Origin: Myxococcus stipitatus | GTDB taxonomy: Bacteria; Myxococcota; Myxococcia; Myxococcales; Myxococcaceae | DNA length: 64,000 bases | NCBI RefSeq assembly: GCF_037414475.1 | Contig: NZ_CP147913.1 | Span: 2,790,001-2,854,000 of the forward strand | Direction of reading: 5' to 3' | Part shown: positions 1 to 11,300 of the stretch, piece by piece | Layout of the letters: each line of letters opens with the position of its first letter | Position numbering within the stretch: position 1 is the stretch's first letter | The notes under the pieces: model-generated | What the model was told of the DNA's origin: nothing | What the model saw: the letters and a program-made list of their open reading frames with translations, nothing else | Database searches by the model: none | Translations under genes and position numbers: made by a program

Positions 1-2397
1 GCGCTGAAGCGAATGACCACCGAGCTGGCCGAACACCTGCGCACCACTCGAGTCTCCCTCGCGGATGCGGCGCACACCCTCCAGGTGGGACGTCACCGCT
101 TCGAGTGGCGCCGCTTCGTCACCGCGCGCACCCTCGAGGACGCGGCCTCCCGCCTGGGACAACAGGATGAAGGGCAGCAACCTCGAAGCACCCTCTTCGA
201 TGCGACGGAACAGCGCGGCGCCGTGTTCCTCTTCCCGGGCGGAGGGGCGCAGCGGGTGAACATGGGCGCCGAGCTGCTTCGTGAGCCCGTCTTCCGCGAA
301 GCCATCGACCGCTGCGCCGCGCTGCTCAAGGGCCCCCTCGGCGGCGACGTGCGCGAGGTGATGTTCGCTTCACCCGAACGCTACGACGCGGCGGCCCGAG
401 AGCTCGCGCGCCCCCTCTGGACACAAGCCGCGCTGTTCACCTGCGACTGGGCCCTGGCTCAGCGCTGGTTGTCCTGGGGCGTTCAGCCCACGGCCCTCTT
501 CGGCCATTCCCTTGGCGAGTACGTGGCGGCCTGTCTCGCGGGGGTCTTCACGCTGGAAGAGGCCCTGGAGCTCGTCACCGCGCGCGGACGCATCCTCGAG
601 CGACTCCCGCCGGGCGGAATGACCGCGGTCCTCGCACCACTCTCCCAGGTGGAGTCACTTGTCACGGGGCCACTGTCCGTGGCGGCACTCAACTCACCTT
701 CTGATTGCGTCATCTCAGGCCCGCTCGATGCGCTCGAGGCACTGGAGGCCGCGCTCGCGGCACGAGGCATCGAGTCACGCCGGTTGCACCTGAGTCACGC
801 CGCGCACTCGGCGATGCTCGAACCTCACCTCGCGGACTTCGAGCGGGTGGTCTCCCGCTTCTCGCCTCGCGCGCCCAAGCTGCCCGTGGTGTCGAGCCTC
901 ACCGGACGCTGGCTCACGCCACAAGACGTCACCGCGCCCTCGTACTGGCGGCGGCATCTGCGGGAGACCGTTCGTTTCTCCGACGGACTCCACCTGCTGC
1001 TCTCCTCGGGCGAACGCGCCTTCATCGAAGTGGGCCCCGGCGCTTCGTTGACCTCGCTCGTGAAACGGCATCCCAGCCGCACCTCGCAGCCCGTGGTCTC
1101 CACGCTGCCGCACCACTCCTCCGCCGAGCAGGCGCCATCCCCCTTCACCGCCCTGGGTGAAGCGTGGCTCGCGGGAATCTCCATCGACTGGAAACAATTC
1201 CGCGCCGGTGAGCGGCGCCACCGGGTCACGCTCCCGGGCTACAGCTTCGACCGCGAGCGATTCTGGATCGAGCCCGCCGAGACGCCCACGGCCAGCACGC
1301 AACCTCCTCGCGAAGTCGCGCCGTCCATCACGCTTCACGCGGAGAACACGCGCGGGGCGCCCCCTCGCGACGAGACCGAGCGGGTCTTGCTCGAGTGCTT
1401 CTGGCTCACGTTCCACTTGGAGAATCTCGGCATCCACGATGACTTCTTCTCACTGGGTGGCGACTCCCTCCTCGCGCTGCGATTGAGTGCTCGCATCCAG
1501 GACCGGCTCGGAGCGCGGCTCTCACTCAAGGACATCGTCGAGCTCCCCACCGTGGCGCGCCTCGCCGCTCGCGTCGGGAGTCGCCATGAGCACGAGGCGC
1601 GCCCCCTGGCACCTCGTTGTCTCGTGCAACTCCAGGAGGGACATCTCGGGCCACCGCTCTTCTTCGTGCACGCGGCCGGGGGCCAGGTGCTCTTCTATCG
1701 TGAGCTGGCTCGGCTCCTCGCTCCCGGTCGCGCCTGCTACGGCTTCGCGTCCGTCGGACTCGAAGAGGGCGCCTCGTGCCACACCACCGTGGAGCAGATG
1801 GCGGAGCACTACCTCGCCGCCCTACGCACCGTGCGCCCTCGGGGTCCGTACTTGTTCATCGGCGCGTCCCTCGGCGGCGCCATCAGCTACGAAATGGCGC
1901 GCCGCTTGTCCCTCGCGGGCGAAACCGTTCCTCTCTGCGCCCTCCTGGACACACCGCCTCCCGGACACTTCCCGGTGGAGCTCGCGGACCAACTCACGCT
2001 TCGGACCTTTCGCGTGAGAAGAGACCTCAATCCCACCACCGAGTGGCCGGCCGGGCTCTCCGTGGAGGAGCAGTTCCACCTGCTTCAGGAAGAAGAGGCG
2101 CGCGACGGTGTCACGTGCGTGTTCACCGATGTGGAACAGGCCCGGCGACAGCTCGACGTGCTGCGCGCGAACTCGCGGGCCATGAGCCTCTACACACCCC
2201 CGCCATGGGAGGGCAGCGAGCTCCAGTTCTTCCGCGCGCGGGAGCTCGCTCCGGGTTTCCCTCCACACCCGGAGCTCGGATGGATGGACCTGGGCTCCGC
2301 GCTGCGCGTCGACGTCGCCGCGGGTGACCACTACTCCATGCTGCAAGCACCTCACCTCGAGGTGCTCGCGGCGAAGCTGGCGCGCCTGCTGCGCTAA
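1..2397 (+). CDS. Type I PKS, C-terminal AT-ACP-thioesterase part (5' truncated by window)
   Basis: The reading frame is open from the first base, and its first ~60 codons look like the linker that follows a ketosynthase, so the gene starts outside the window. An acyltransferase follows (nt ~215-1130) with the GHSLGEY nucleophile motif (Ser codon 508). The later HAAHS motif (nt 796-810) is close to the HAFH type typical of malonyl-CoA rather than the YASH type of methylmalonyl-CoA, so malonyl is the likely extender (inference). An acyl carrier protein follows (GGDSL, Ser codon 1465), then a terminal thioesterase with GASLGG (Ser codon 1867) and a catalytic-type His (codon 2329). No KR, DH or ER is visible between AT and ACP. 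The TE makes this the likely release point of the assembly line. The TAA stop overlaps the stop of the convergent NRPS gene by 4 nt. Confidence 0.93.
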   Translation, partial: ALKRMTTELAEHLRTTRVSLADAAHTLQVGRHRFEWRRFVTARTLEDAASRLGQQDEGQQPRSTLFDATEQRGAVFLFPGGGAQRVNMGAELLREPVFREAIDRCAALLKGPLGGDVREVMFASPERYDAAARELARPLWTQAALFTCDWALAQRWLSWGVQPTALFGHSLGEYVAACLAGVFTLEEALELVTARGRILERLPPGGMTAVLAPLSQVESLVTGPLSVAALNSPSDCVISGPLDALEALEAALAARGIESRRLHLSHAAHSAMLEPHLADFERVVSRFSPRAPKLPVVSSLTGRWLTPQDVTAPSYWRRHLRETVRFSDGLHLLLSSGERAFIEVGPGASLTSLVKRHPSRTSQPVVSTLPHHSSAEQAPSPFTALGEAWLAGISIDWKQFRAGERRHRVTLPGYSFDRERFWIEPAETPTASTQPPREVAPSITLHAENTRGAPPRDETERVLLECFWLTFHLENLGIHDDFFSLGGDSLLALRLSARIQDRLGARLSLKDIVELPTVARLAARVGSRHEHEARPLAPRCLVQLQEGHLGPPLFFVHAAGGQVLFYRELARLLAPGRACYGFASVGLEEGASCHTTVEQMAEHYLAALRTVRPRGPYLFIGASLGGAISYEMARRLSLAGETVPLCALLDTPPPGHFPVELADQLTLRTFRVRRDLNPTTEWPAGLSVEEQFHLLQEEEARDGVTCVFTDVEQARRQLDVLRANSRAMSLYTPPPWEGSELQFFRARELAPGFPPHPELGWMDLGSALRVDVAAGDHYSMLQAPHLEVLAAKLARLLR

Positions 2398-5300
2398 TCC
2401 GAGCCCGGGCGCTGACGGCGCTGACGGGCAAGGCGCTGGAGCCCTTCACGCCTGTCCCCTGCCGCCACCGCGGGGGGATTCGGCGCCTGCGGCTCCGTCT
2501 CGGTGGAGCCAAGCTGAGCCGCGAGCGCCCGCACCGAGGGGAACTGGAGCAGCAACACCAAGGGCACCTTGCGCCGCAGCCGCTCCTCCAGCTTCATCTG
2601 GAGCATCTGCAACAGGAGCGAGTTCCCTCCCAGGTCGAAGAAGTTGTCCGAAGCGCCCACCCTGTCCAGCTTCAGGACCTCCGCCACGAGCTGAGCGAGG
2701 AGCTGCTCCATCCCATCCCGAGGCTCGACATAGCCAGCGCTCAGCTCGGGACGATGTGACTCCGGCGCGGGCAGCGCCTTCCAGTCCGGCTTTCCATTCG
2801 GAGTGAGGGGCAGCTCACGCAACAACACGAAGGCCGACGGAATCCACGGCTCCGGCAACAAACGCTTCAGCCCGGTCCGCAGCACGTCCGCCGTCAACGC
2901 GGAGTCATCCGTCGGAACGACATACGCCACCAGCCTGCGCTCTCCTGGCGTGTCCTCGCGCCCCATCGCCACCGCGGAGCGGACTCCAGGGAGTGTCGCG
3001 AGCGCCGCGCTCACCTCCCCCGGCTCGACACGGACACCGCGCACCTTCACCTGCGAATCGGCACGCCGCAGGTACTCGAGCCGCCCATCGGCGAGCATGC
3101 GAACCACATCGCCCGTTCGATACAGCCGTCCTCCCACGCCGTAGGGGTCTGGAACGAAGCGCTCTGCCGTCAGCTCCGGCCGGCCCAGATAACCTCGCGC
3201 CAATCCCACGCCTCCCAGATACAACTCTCCCCAGACGCCGGGCGGCACCAACTGCCCCGCTTCATCCATCACCCTCGTCACGACGTTGCGCAGCGGAACA
3301 CCAATCGTGGGCCGCTCTCCCGCCACGCACTCGGCCAGGGTCGCACACACCGTGCCTTCCGTCGGGCCATATCCATTCACGAAGAGGCGGCCCGGACTCC
3401 ATCGCGCGACCAACTCGGTGTTGCACGCCTCACCCACGGAGACGATGACTCGCAGCGACGGATAGTCCCCCACCGGAAGCAGCGCCAGCACCGACGGTGG
3501 CAAAGCAACCGAGGTGACCTGCTCCCGCACGAGCAACTCCGCCAGCGGCCTCCCAGCCGCCATCTGCTCACGCCGCGCCAGGCACAACGTCGCGCCATTC
3601 AACAGCGTGGGGAAGAGGTCCGCCACCGAGGCATCGAAGCTCACCGGAGCGAAGTGCAACACCCGCTCGCCAGGCCCGATGCCACCGCGCGCCGGGCCAA
3701 AGGCCTCGGTGAGGTTGGCCGCCCCCCGGTGCTCCAACAGGGTCCCCTTGGGACGCCCCGTGCTCCCGGATGTGTAGATGACGTAGGCCAGATTCCTCGC
3801 CGTGACCTCTGGCGCCAGGTCCTCCGTGCCCCGCACCTCCGCCAGCTCACCGACTTCATCCAGCAGCACGGTGGCACCTGAGTACGCGAGCGATGACGCC
3901 TCCGCGGACTTCGACACCAACAGCGCCACCTTCGCGTCATCCAACATGTACGCGAGCCGCTCGGGTGGATGGTCCGGGTCCATCGGCAGGTAGGCGCCTC
4001 CGGCCTTGAGGATGGCGAACACCGCCACGACCCAGTCGAAGCTCGGCGCGAGGCACAGCCCCACCACCACGTCCGGCCGCACACCCCACTGACGCAGGAG
4101 CCGGGCCAGCTTGCGAGCCCTCTGGTCCAACTCCACATACGTGAGCACCTGCCCGTCCATCGTCACCGCGACCGCGTCGGGTGTCCTCGCGACCTGCGCC
4201 TCGAACATGCGGTGGAGGCACTCGCCCTCGAAAGGCGCCTCGCGGCCCCCCTGGGCCAGCAGCACCTTTTTCGCGGGCGCACTCAACAGCGGAAGGTCGC
4301 GCAGCCTGCACGACGGCTCCGCCACCGCGCCTTCCAACAGGTTCACCAGGTGCTCGCTGAAGCGAGCCATGGTGGCCACGTCATACAGGTCACTGCTGAA
4401 GTCGAGCTCTCCCACGAGCCCGTCGGAGGTCTCCTGAAGGCTCAACGCGATGTCGACCTTCGCGAACCGGAGCCCGTGGTCCATCTGCCGCTGCCTGAGC
4501 CCGGGCAACGCGAGGTCTCCCGAGTAGGCGTTCTGAAGTTGGAACACCACCTGGACCAGCGGAGCGCGGCTCATGTCTCGCGCCGGGCTCATCGCCTCCA
4601 CCAACTTCTCGAACGGCACCTCCTGGTGCCCCAGCGCCCCCAACACCGACTCCTTCACCTTCCCCATCATCTCCAAGAACGTCAGCTCTCCCCCCGCCTC
4701 CGTCCTCACCACCATCGTGTTCACGAAGAACCCAATCAGCCCCTCCACCTCCTTCACCGTCCTCCCTGACACCGGCGACCCCACCACCACGTCCCACTGC
4801 CCGCTGTACCTCGCCAGCAGCGTCTGAAACCCCGCCAGCAACGTCATGTACAGCGTCACTCCCTCCCTTCGACTCAGCTCCCTCAACCCCTCCGCCAACT
4901 CCTCCTTCATCCTCACCGCCACACTCGCGCCCCGGTACCCCTGCACCGCCGGCCTCGCCCTGTCTCCTGGTACCTCCAACACCTCCGGCGCTCCCCTCAA
5001 CCTCTCCCTCCACCACCCCAACTGCTCCTCCAGCACCTCCCCCTTCATCCACTCCCGCTGCCACACCGCATAGTCCGCGTACTGCAATCCCAACTCCTCC
5101 AGCGCCCCCTCCTCCCCCTTCACGTACGCCCCGTACAGCTCCTCCACCTCCCTCGCCATCACACCCATCGACCACCCGTCCGCCACGATGTGGTGCACCA
5201 CCACCACCAGCACCTGCTCCCCCTCCCCCTCCTTCAACAACGTCACCCTCATCAGCGGGCCCTTCGTCAGGTCGAACGCGCGATGACCTTCCTCCGCGAC

Positions 5301-8300
5301 GAGCCGCGACACTTCTTGCGCCCGCGTCACTCCTGAAAGCTCACTCAGGTCCACCACCGTCAACGGCAACGTGACCGACTCGTGGATGCACTGCACCGCG
5401 CCTTGCTCGTCCTGACGGAACGTCGTCCGCAGTGCTTCGTGACGGCGCACCACGGTGTTGAAGGCTCGCTCCAACGCCCCCACATCGAGCGTTCCCTCCA
5501 ACTTCATCGCCAAGGCGATGTTGTAGAGCGGGCTGTTCAGCTCCAGTCGGTCCAAGAACCACAAGCGCTGCTGAGCAAACGACTGCGGCAAGGCTCCCGA
5601 GCGCGGCGCGGGAAGCAACGCCGGACGCGCGGGGCCCGGAGTTCCTCTCACCAGGTCTTCCAGATGGCGGGCCAGCTCGGAGAGCTTGGGTGATTCAAAG
5701 AGCATTCGCACGGGGACGTCTCGCCCCAGCACCTCTCGCAGCCGGGAGGCCACCTGCATCACCAGCAACGAGTGCCCTCCCTGGTCGAAGAAGTGGTCCT
5801 CAGCGCCGACCCGCTTCATCCCCAACAACGGAGCCCACGTATCCGCCACCAACTCCTCGATGGCGGTCCTCGGCGCGATGAAGCCTTCCGGCACCCACCG
5901 CTCCTTCTTCCGCGACGGCGGAGCGGTCATGGCCCTCTTCACGGGCACCTCCCGATGCCCCGTCATGGGGAGCGCGCTCAGCCGCGCGCCGGGCGCCCGC
6001 ACCGCGGCCTCCAGCAACTGCTGGTAGTGCGCCGCCATTCGCTCCACGGTCTCCTGGTCGAACAGGTCCGTGTTGAGTTCCCAGAAGCTCGTCAGGTGCT
6101 CGGCGTCCTCTCGCACCGACAACGCGAGGTCGAACTTCGCCATGCCCGGCTCGTACTCCACCTCCGACGCACTCACGCCGGGCAGCCGCGGCAATCGCGC
6201 GGGACCATTCAAACCAAACGCGACCTGAACCAGAGGGGCACGGCTCATGTCTCGCGCCGGGCTCATCGCCTCCACCAACTTCTCGAACGGCACCTCCTGG
6301 TGCCCCAGCGCCCCCAACACCGACTCCTTCACCTTCCCCATCATCTCCAAGAACGTCAGCTCTCCTCCCGCCTCCGTCCTCACCACCATCGTGTTCACGA
6401 AGAACCCGATCAGCCCCTCCACCTCCTTCACCGTCCTCCCTGACACCGGCGACCCCACCACCACGTCCCACTGCCCGCTGTACCTCGCCAGCAGCGTCTG
6501 AAACCCCGCCAGCAACGTCATGTACAGCGTCACTCCCTCCCTCCGGCTCAGCTCCCTCAACCCCTCCGCCAACTCCTCCTTCATCCTCACCGCCACACTC
6601 GCGCCCCGGTACCCCTGCACCGCCGGCCTCGCCCTGTCTCCCGGTACCTCCAACACCTCCGGCGCTCCCCTCAACCTCTCCCTCCACCACCCCAACTGCT
6701 CCTCCAACACCTCCCCCTTCATCCACTCCCGCTGCCACACCGCATAGTCCGCGTACTGCAATCCCAACTCCTCCAGCGCCCCCTCTTCCCCCTTCACGTA
6801 CGCCCCGTACAGCTCCTCCACCTCCCTCGCCATCACACCCATCGACCACCCGTCCGCCACGATGTGGTGCACCACCACCACCAGCACCTGCTCCCCCTCC
6901 CCCTCCTTCAACAACGTCACCCTCATCAGCGGGCCCTTCGTCAGGTCGAAGGACTCTCGCGCCAGGGCTTCGACGTGGCGCCGCGTGGTGACCGCAAGTG
7001 GTTCTCCGCTCCGTGACTCCACGGGCACCACTTGCAACCGCACGACCTCCGGCGAGGCGATGCGCTGCACGGGCTCACCTTCCACTTCCGCGAAGGTCGT
7101 GCGCAGCGCTTCGTGCCGCCGCACCAACTCCGTGAACGCGCGCTCCAGCGCGGCCACGTCCAGCGCACCGCGCAGGCGGACGACAAAGGGCAGGTTGTAC
7201 GAATAGCCCCCCACATCCAGGCTGCCGAGGAACCACAGACGTCGCTGCGCGAAAGACAACGGCATTCCCGCGCTTCGAGGCACTCGGGACGGAGGGAGCA
7301 CTCGCGCCGTCCCCGATACCGTCCCCTTCATCGACTCCAATCGCCTGGCGAGGGCTTCCAGCGTGGGCGCCTCGAACAACGTCCGCACCGGGACATCGCG
7401 GCCCAACGCCTCCCTCAATCGAGACACCACTCGCGTCGCCAACAACGAGTGCCCACCCAACGCGAAGAAGTCGTCCTTCACTCCCACGCGCGCCACACCC
7501 AACAGCGGAATCCAGATACGCGCCACCAACAACTCCATGGCGCTCCGAGGCTCCTGCACTTCATCCCCGCCCATCCCCTCCTGCTCCGGTGATGGCAGCG
7601 CCTTCCGGTCCACCTTTCCATTCGCCGTCAGCGGCAACGCGTCCAACTGTACGAACGCCGAAGGCACCATGAACTCGGGGAGCCGCTGCTTCAGCCACTC
7701 CTTCACGCCCGGCGCGTCGGGTGTCTCCCCCTGCTCCACGAAGTACGCGACCAGCCGCTTGCCTCCAGCTCCATCCCGCGCAACCACCAGCCCTTCCTTC
7801 ACGGCTGGGTGCGCGAGCAGCGCCGCCTCCACTTCGGCCAGCTCGATGCGATAGCCCCTCACCTTCACCTGGCTGTCTCGCCGGCCCAGGAACTCCAACA
7901 CGCCATCCACTCGCCAGCGCGCCAGGTCTCCTGTTCGATAGAGCCGCTCCCCCGGCACCGTGCTGAATGGATGGGGGATGAAGCGGTCCGCCGTCACATC
8001 CGGCTGGCGCAGGTAGCCCCGAGCAAGGCCGTCGCCACCGATGAACAACTCGCCAGCAACGCCCACTGGCACCGGCTCCATGCCTCCGTCCAACACGTAC
8101 ACCTGCGTGTTTCCAATCGGCCGGCCGATGGGCACCACGGCCCCGACGTCCTCCACTCGCGTCATCCGATGGGTCGACGTGAAGAGCGTGCTCTCCGTCG
8201 GCCCGTAGCAGGCCGTCACCGGAATCCGCAGCTCCTCCAACACGCGCCTCACGTGCGGCGCTGACACGACGTCGCCACCCGTCAGGAGCTGGCGCACGCC

Positions 8301-11300
8301 CTTCAGCCCCTCCATCTCCAGCTCCACCATCTGGCTGAACAACCCCGCCGTCAGATGCAGCAACGTCACCGAGTGACGTCGCAGCACGTCCGTCAGCAGG
8401 TCCAGCTCACTGGGCGAACGCGGTGGGAAGACCACCAGCCTGCCTCCCAGGCACAGCGGCCCCCAGACCTCCAACGTCGACGCGTCGAAGGAGATGGGCG
8501 CGATGAGCAAAAACGTCTCCTCCGGCCCCAATCGCGCGTAGGGCGCGCCATACAACAGCCGCAGGACACCTCGATGCTCGACGGCCACGCCCTTGGGACG
8601 CCCCGTGCTCCCCGACGTGAAGTCCACATACGCCAGGTTCCGCCCTGACACGGGCATCCTCGATGCCGTCGCGGGCCATTCCTCCCACCGCAAGTCCTCC
8701 AGCAACATCAACTCGGGCAGGTGCGCCCCGGGCAGTTGCTCCAACAACGCCCGCGTCGTGAGCAACAACCTGGGCGCGGAGTCTTCCAGCATCTGCTCCA
8801 AGCGCCGCGCCGGATAGCTGGAGTCCAGCGGCACGTAGGCACCACCCGCCTTGAGGATGCCCAGCAACGCCACGATGAGCTCCACCGAGCGCTCCAGACA
8901 CACCGCCACCAGTGTGTCGACGCCCACGCCCCGTGCCCGCAGCGCCCAGGCCAACCGATTCGCCCGGGCATCCAGCTCCCGGTAGCTCAACCGCTGCTCG
9001 CCGAACTCCAGCGCCACCGCGTCCGGCCGCAGCGCGACCTGCTCCTCGAAGAGATGATGGACACACGTCTCTCTCGGGAACTCGACCGACGTCTGGTTCC
9101 ACTCGACCAGCATCCGCTGACGCGTGGCCTCTGGCAGGAGCGACAGCGACGACAGCCGCGCCTCTGGATTCGCCACCAGGTTGCGCGAGAGCTCGATGAA
9201 GCACTCCGCGACGCGCTGGACCGTCGCGGGCTCGAACAGGTCCGCGTTGTAGATGAGCTGACCCTCGATGCTTGCTCCTGGTGCGTCGACCAGCAACAGC
9301 TCCAGGTCGAACTTGGCGATGGTGCTCGCGAAGTCCCACGGGCTCGCCTGGACTCCCGGGAGCGACAGCAACGGCGCTGCCTCTTGCAACGTGAAGAGCA
9401 CCTGGAACAGCGGCGAGCGGCTCAAGTCCCGCTCCGGACGCACGTGCTCCACCAGCCTCTCGAAGGGCACATCCTGATGCGCGAACGCACCCAGCACATG
9501 CTCCTTCGTCTGGCGAAGGAATGACTGGAACGTCCCCTCCTTCTCCGGCCGCGCCCTGAGCGCCAGCGTGTTCACGAAGAAGCCCACCAGCGCTTCCGTC
9601 TCCTTCGCCGTGCGCCCCGACACCGGCGTCCCCACCACCACGTCCCATTGCCCGCTGTAGCGCGCCAGCAACACCTGGAACGCCGCCAACAGCGTCATGT
9701 ACAGCGTCACCCCCTCCCTCCGGCCCAACCACCGCAAGGACTCGCTCAGCTCCACCGGCAGACACACCGGCACGCTGGCCCCTCGATACGTCTGGACCGC
9801 GGGCCTCGGCCGGTCCGTGGACAACTCCAACACGGGCGGCGCTCCCTTCAGCGCCTCGCCCCACCATGCGAGCTGCGCGGCCTCCACGTCTCCCCGCAAC
9901 CACCCTCGCTGCCAGAGCGTGTAGTCGGCGTACTGCACGGGCAACTCTGGCAGGGCCGCTGCTTCACCTTTCAACGCCGCGCCGTACAGCGCCTCCAGCT
10001 CCCGGCTCAGCACGCCCAACGACCCGCCATCCGCCACCAGGTGGTGCAACACCACCATCAACACGTGGCCATCGACTCCCGTGCGCAACACGGTCGCTCG
10101 CAGCAGCGGTCCTCGCGCCACATCGAACGGCACCTGGACTTCTCGCACCACGCGCCGCCGCACCGCCTCCTCCACGTCCTCCGTCCCGTCCAGCAACTCC
10201 ACACCCAGGGACAGCGTCGCGTCCGGGCTCACCCGCTGCACGGGTTCGCCATCCACCTCCACGAAGCTCGTGCGCAGCGCTTCGTGCCGCCGCACCACTT
10301 CCACGAGGGCCCGCTCCAGCGCCTTCAACTCCACGGGCCCCTGAAGCCGGACAACGAATGGCAGGTTGTACGAATGTCCCCCCTCGTCCAGTTGCGCCAG
10401 GAACCACAAGCGCCGCTGCGCGAAGGACAACGGCGGGTCCTCCCTGCGTTCCTCTCGCTTCAGCTCGGGGAGTCTCGAGCGGCCTCCCATGACACTCACG
10501 CGCTCGGCCAGCGCTCGCACGGTGGGCGACTCGAACAACATCCGCACGGGGACGTCGTGCCCCAACAAATCCCTCAGCCGGGACACCACTCGCGTGGCCA
10601 GCAGGGAGTGGCCGCCCAGCGCGAAGAAGTCATCCCGCACGCCCACGGATGCAAGGCCCAACACCTCGCCCCAGACCTCCACCAACATCCGCTCCAGCGC
10701 GTCACGTGGTGCCTCGTATCCAGCCCCCTCATCGCCGCGCGCCACCTCCATCGCCGCGAGCGCACGCCGGTCCACCTTGCCCGTCGGCGCCAACGGCAAC
10801 ACGTCCAGCCGCATCAACACCGCGGGCACCATGTACTCCGGCAACCGCTTCCCGAGCTGCCGCTTCAGCTCCTCCGAGTCCCACGCGAGCGTGAACACCA
10901 CGAAGGCCACCAGCTGCTTGTCACCCCGCTCCGAGGTCCTCACCACCACCGCCGCATCCCCCACGCCCGGCAGCTCCTTCAACGCCACCTCGACCTCGCC
11001 CGGCTCCACCCGGAAGCCACGCACCTTCACCTGCTCGTCCACCCGGCCCTGCATCTCCAGGTTTCCGTCCGGCAACCACCGCGCCAGGTCTCCCGTGCGG
11101 TACAGCCGCCGCCCGTCTTCTCCTCGGTGGAAGCCATCGGGAACGAAGCGCTCCGCCGTCAACTCCGGGCGCCCCCAGTAACCGTGCGCGAGGCTCCGCG
11201 CCCCCACGTACACCTCTCCCGTCACCCCCACGGGACACGGCGCTCCCCACGCATCCAGCACGTACACCGTCGCGAGCGTGATGGGCCTTCCCACCGGAGG

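Noticed and set aside
4390..5175. Open frame of Gly/Glu/Val-rich protein antisense-frame inside the NRPS repeat (and its twin at 5800-6849)
   Set aside because: It is a shifted frame of the GC-rich NRPS coding sequence. The composition (runs of GEGGGG) and exact duplication follow from the C-domain repeat, and the NRPS frame has clear domains.
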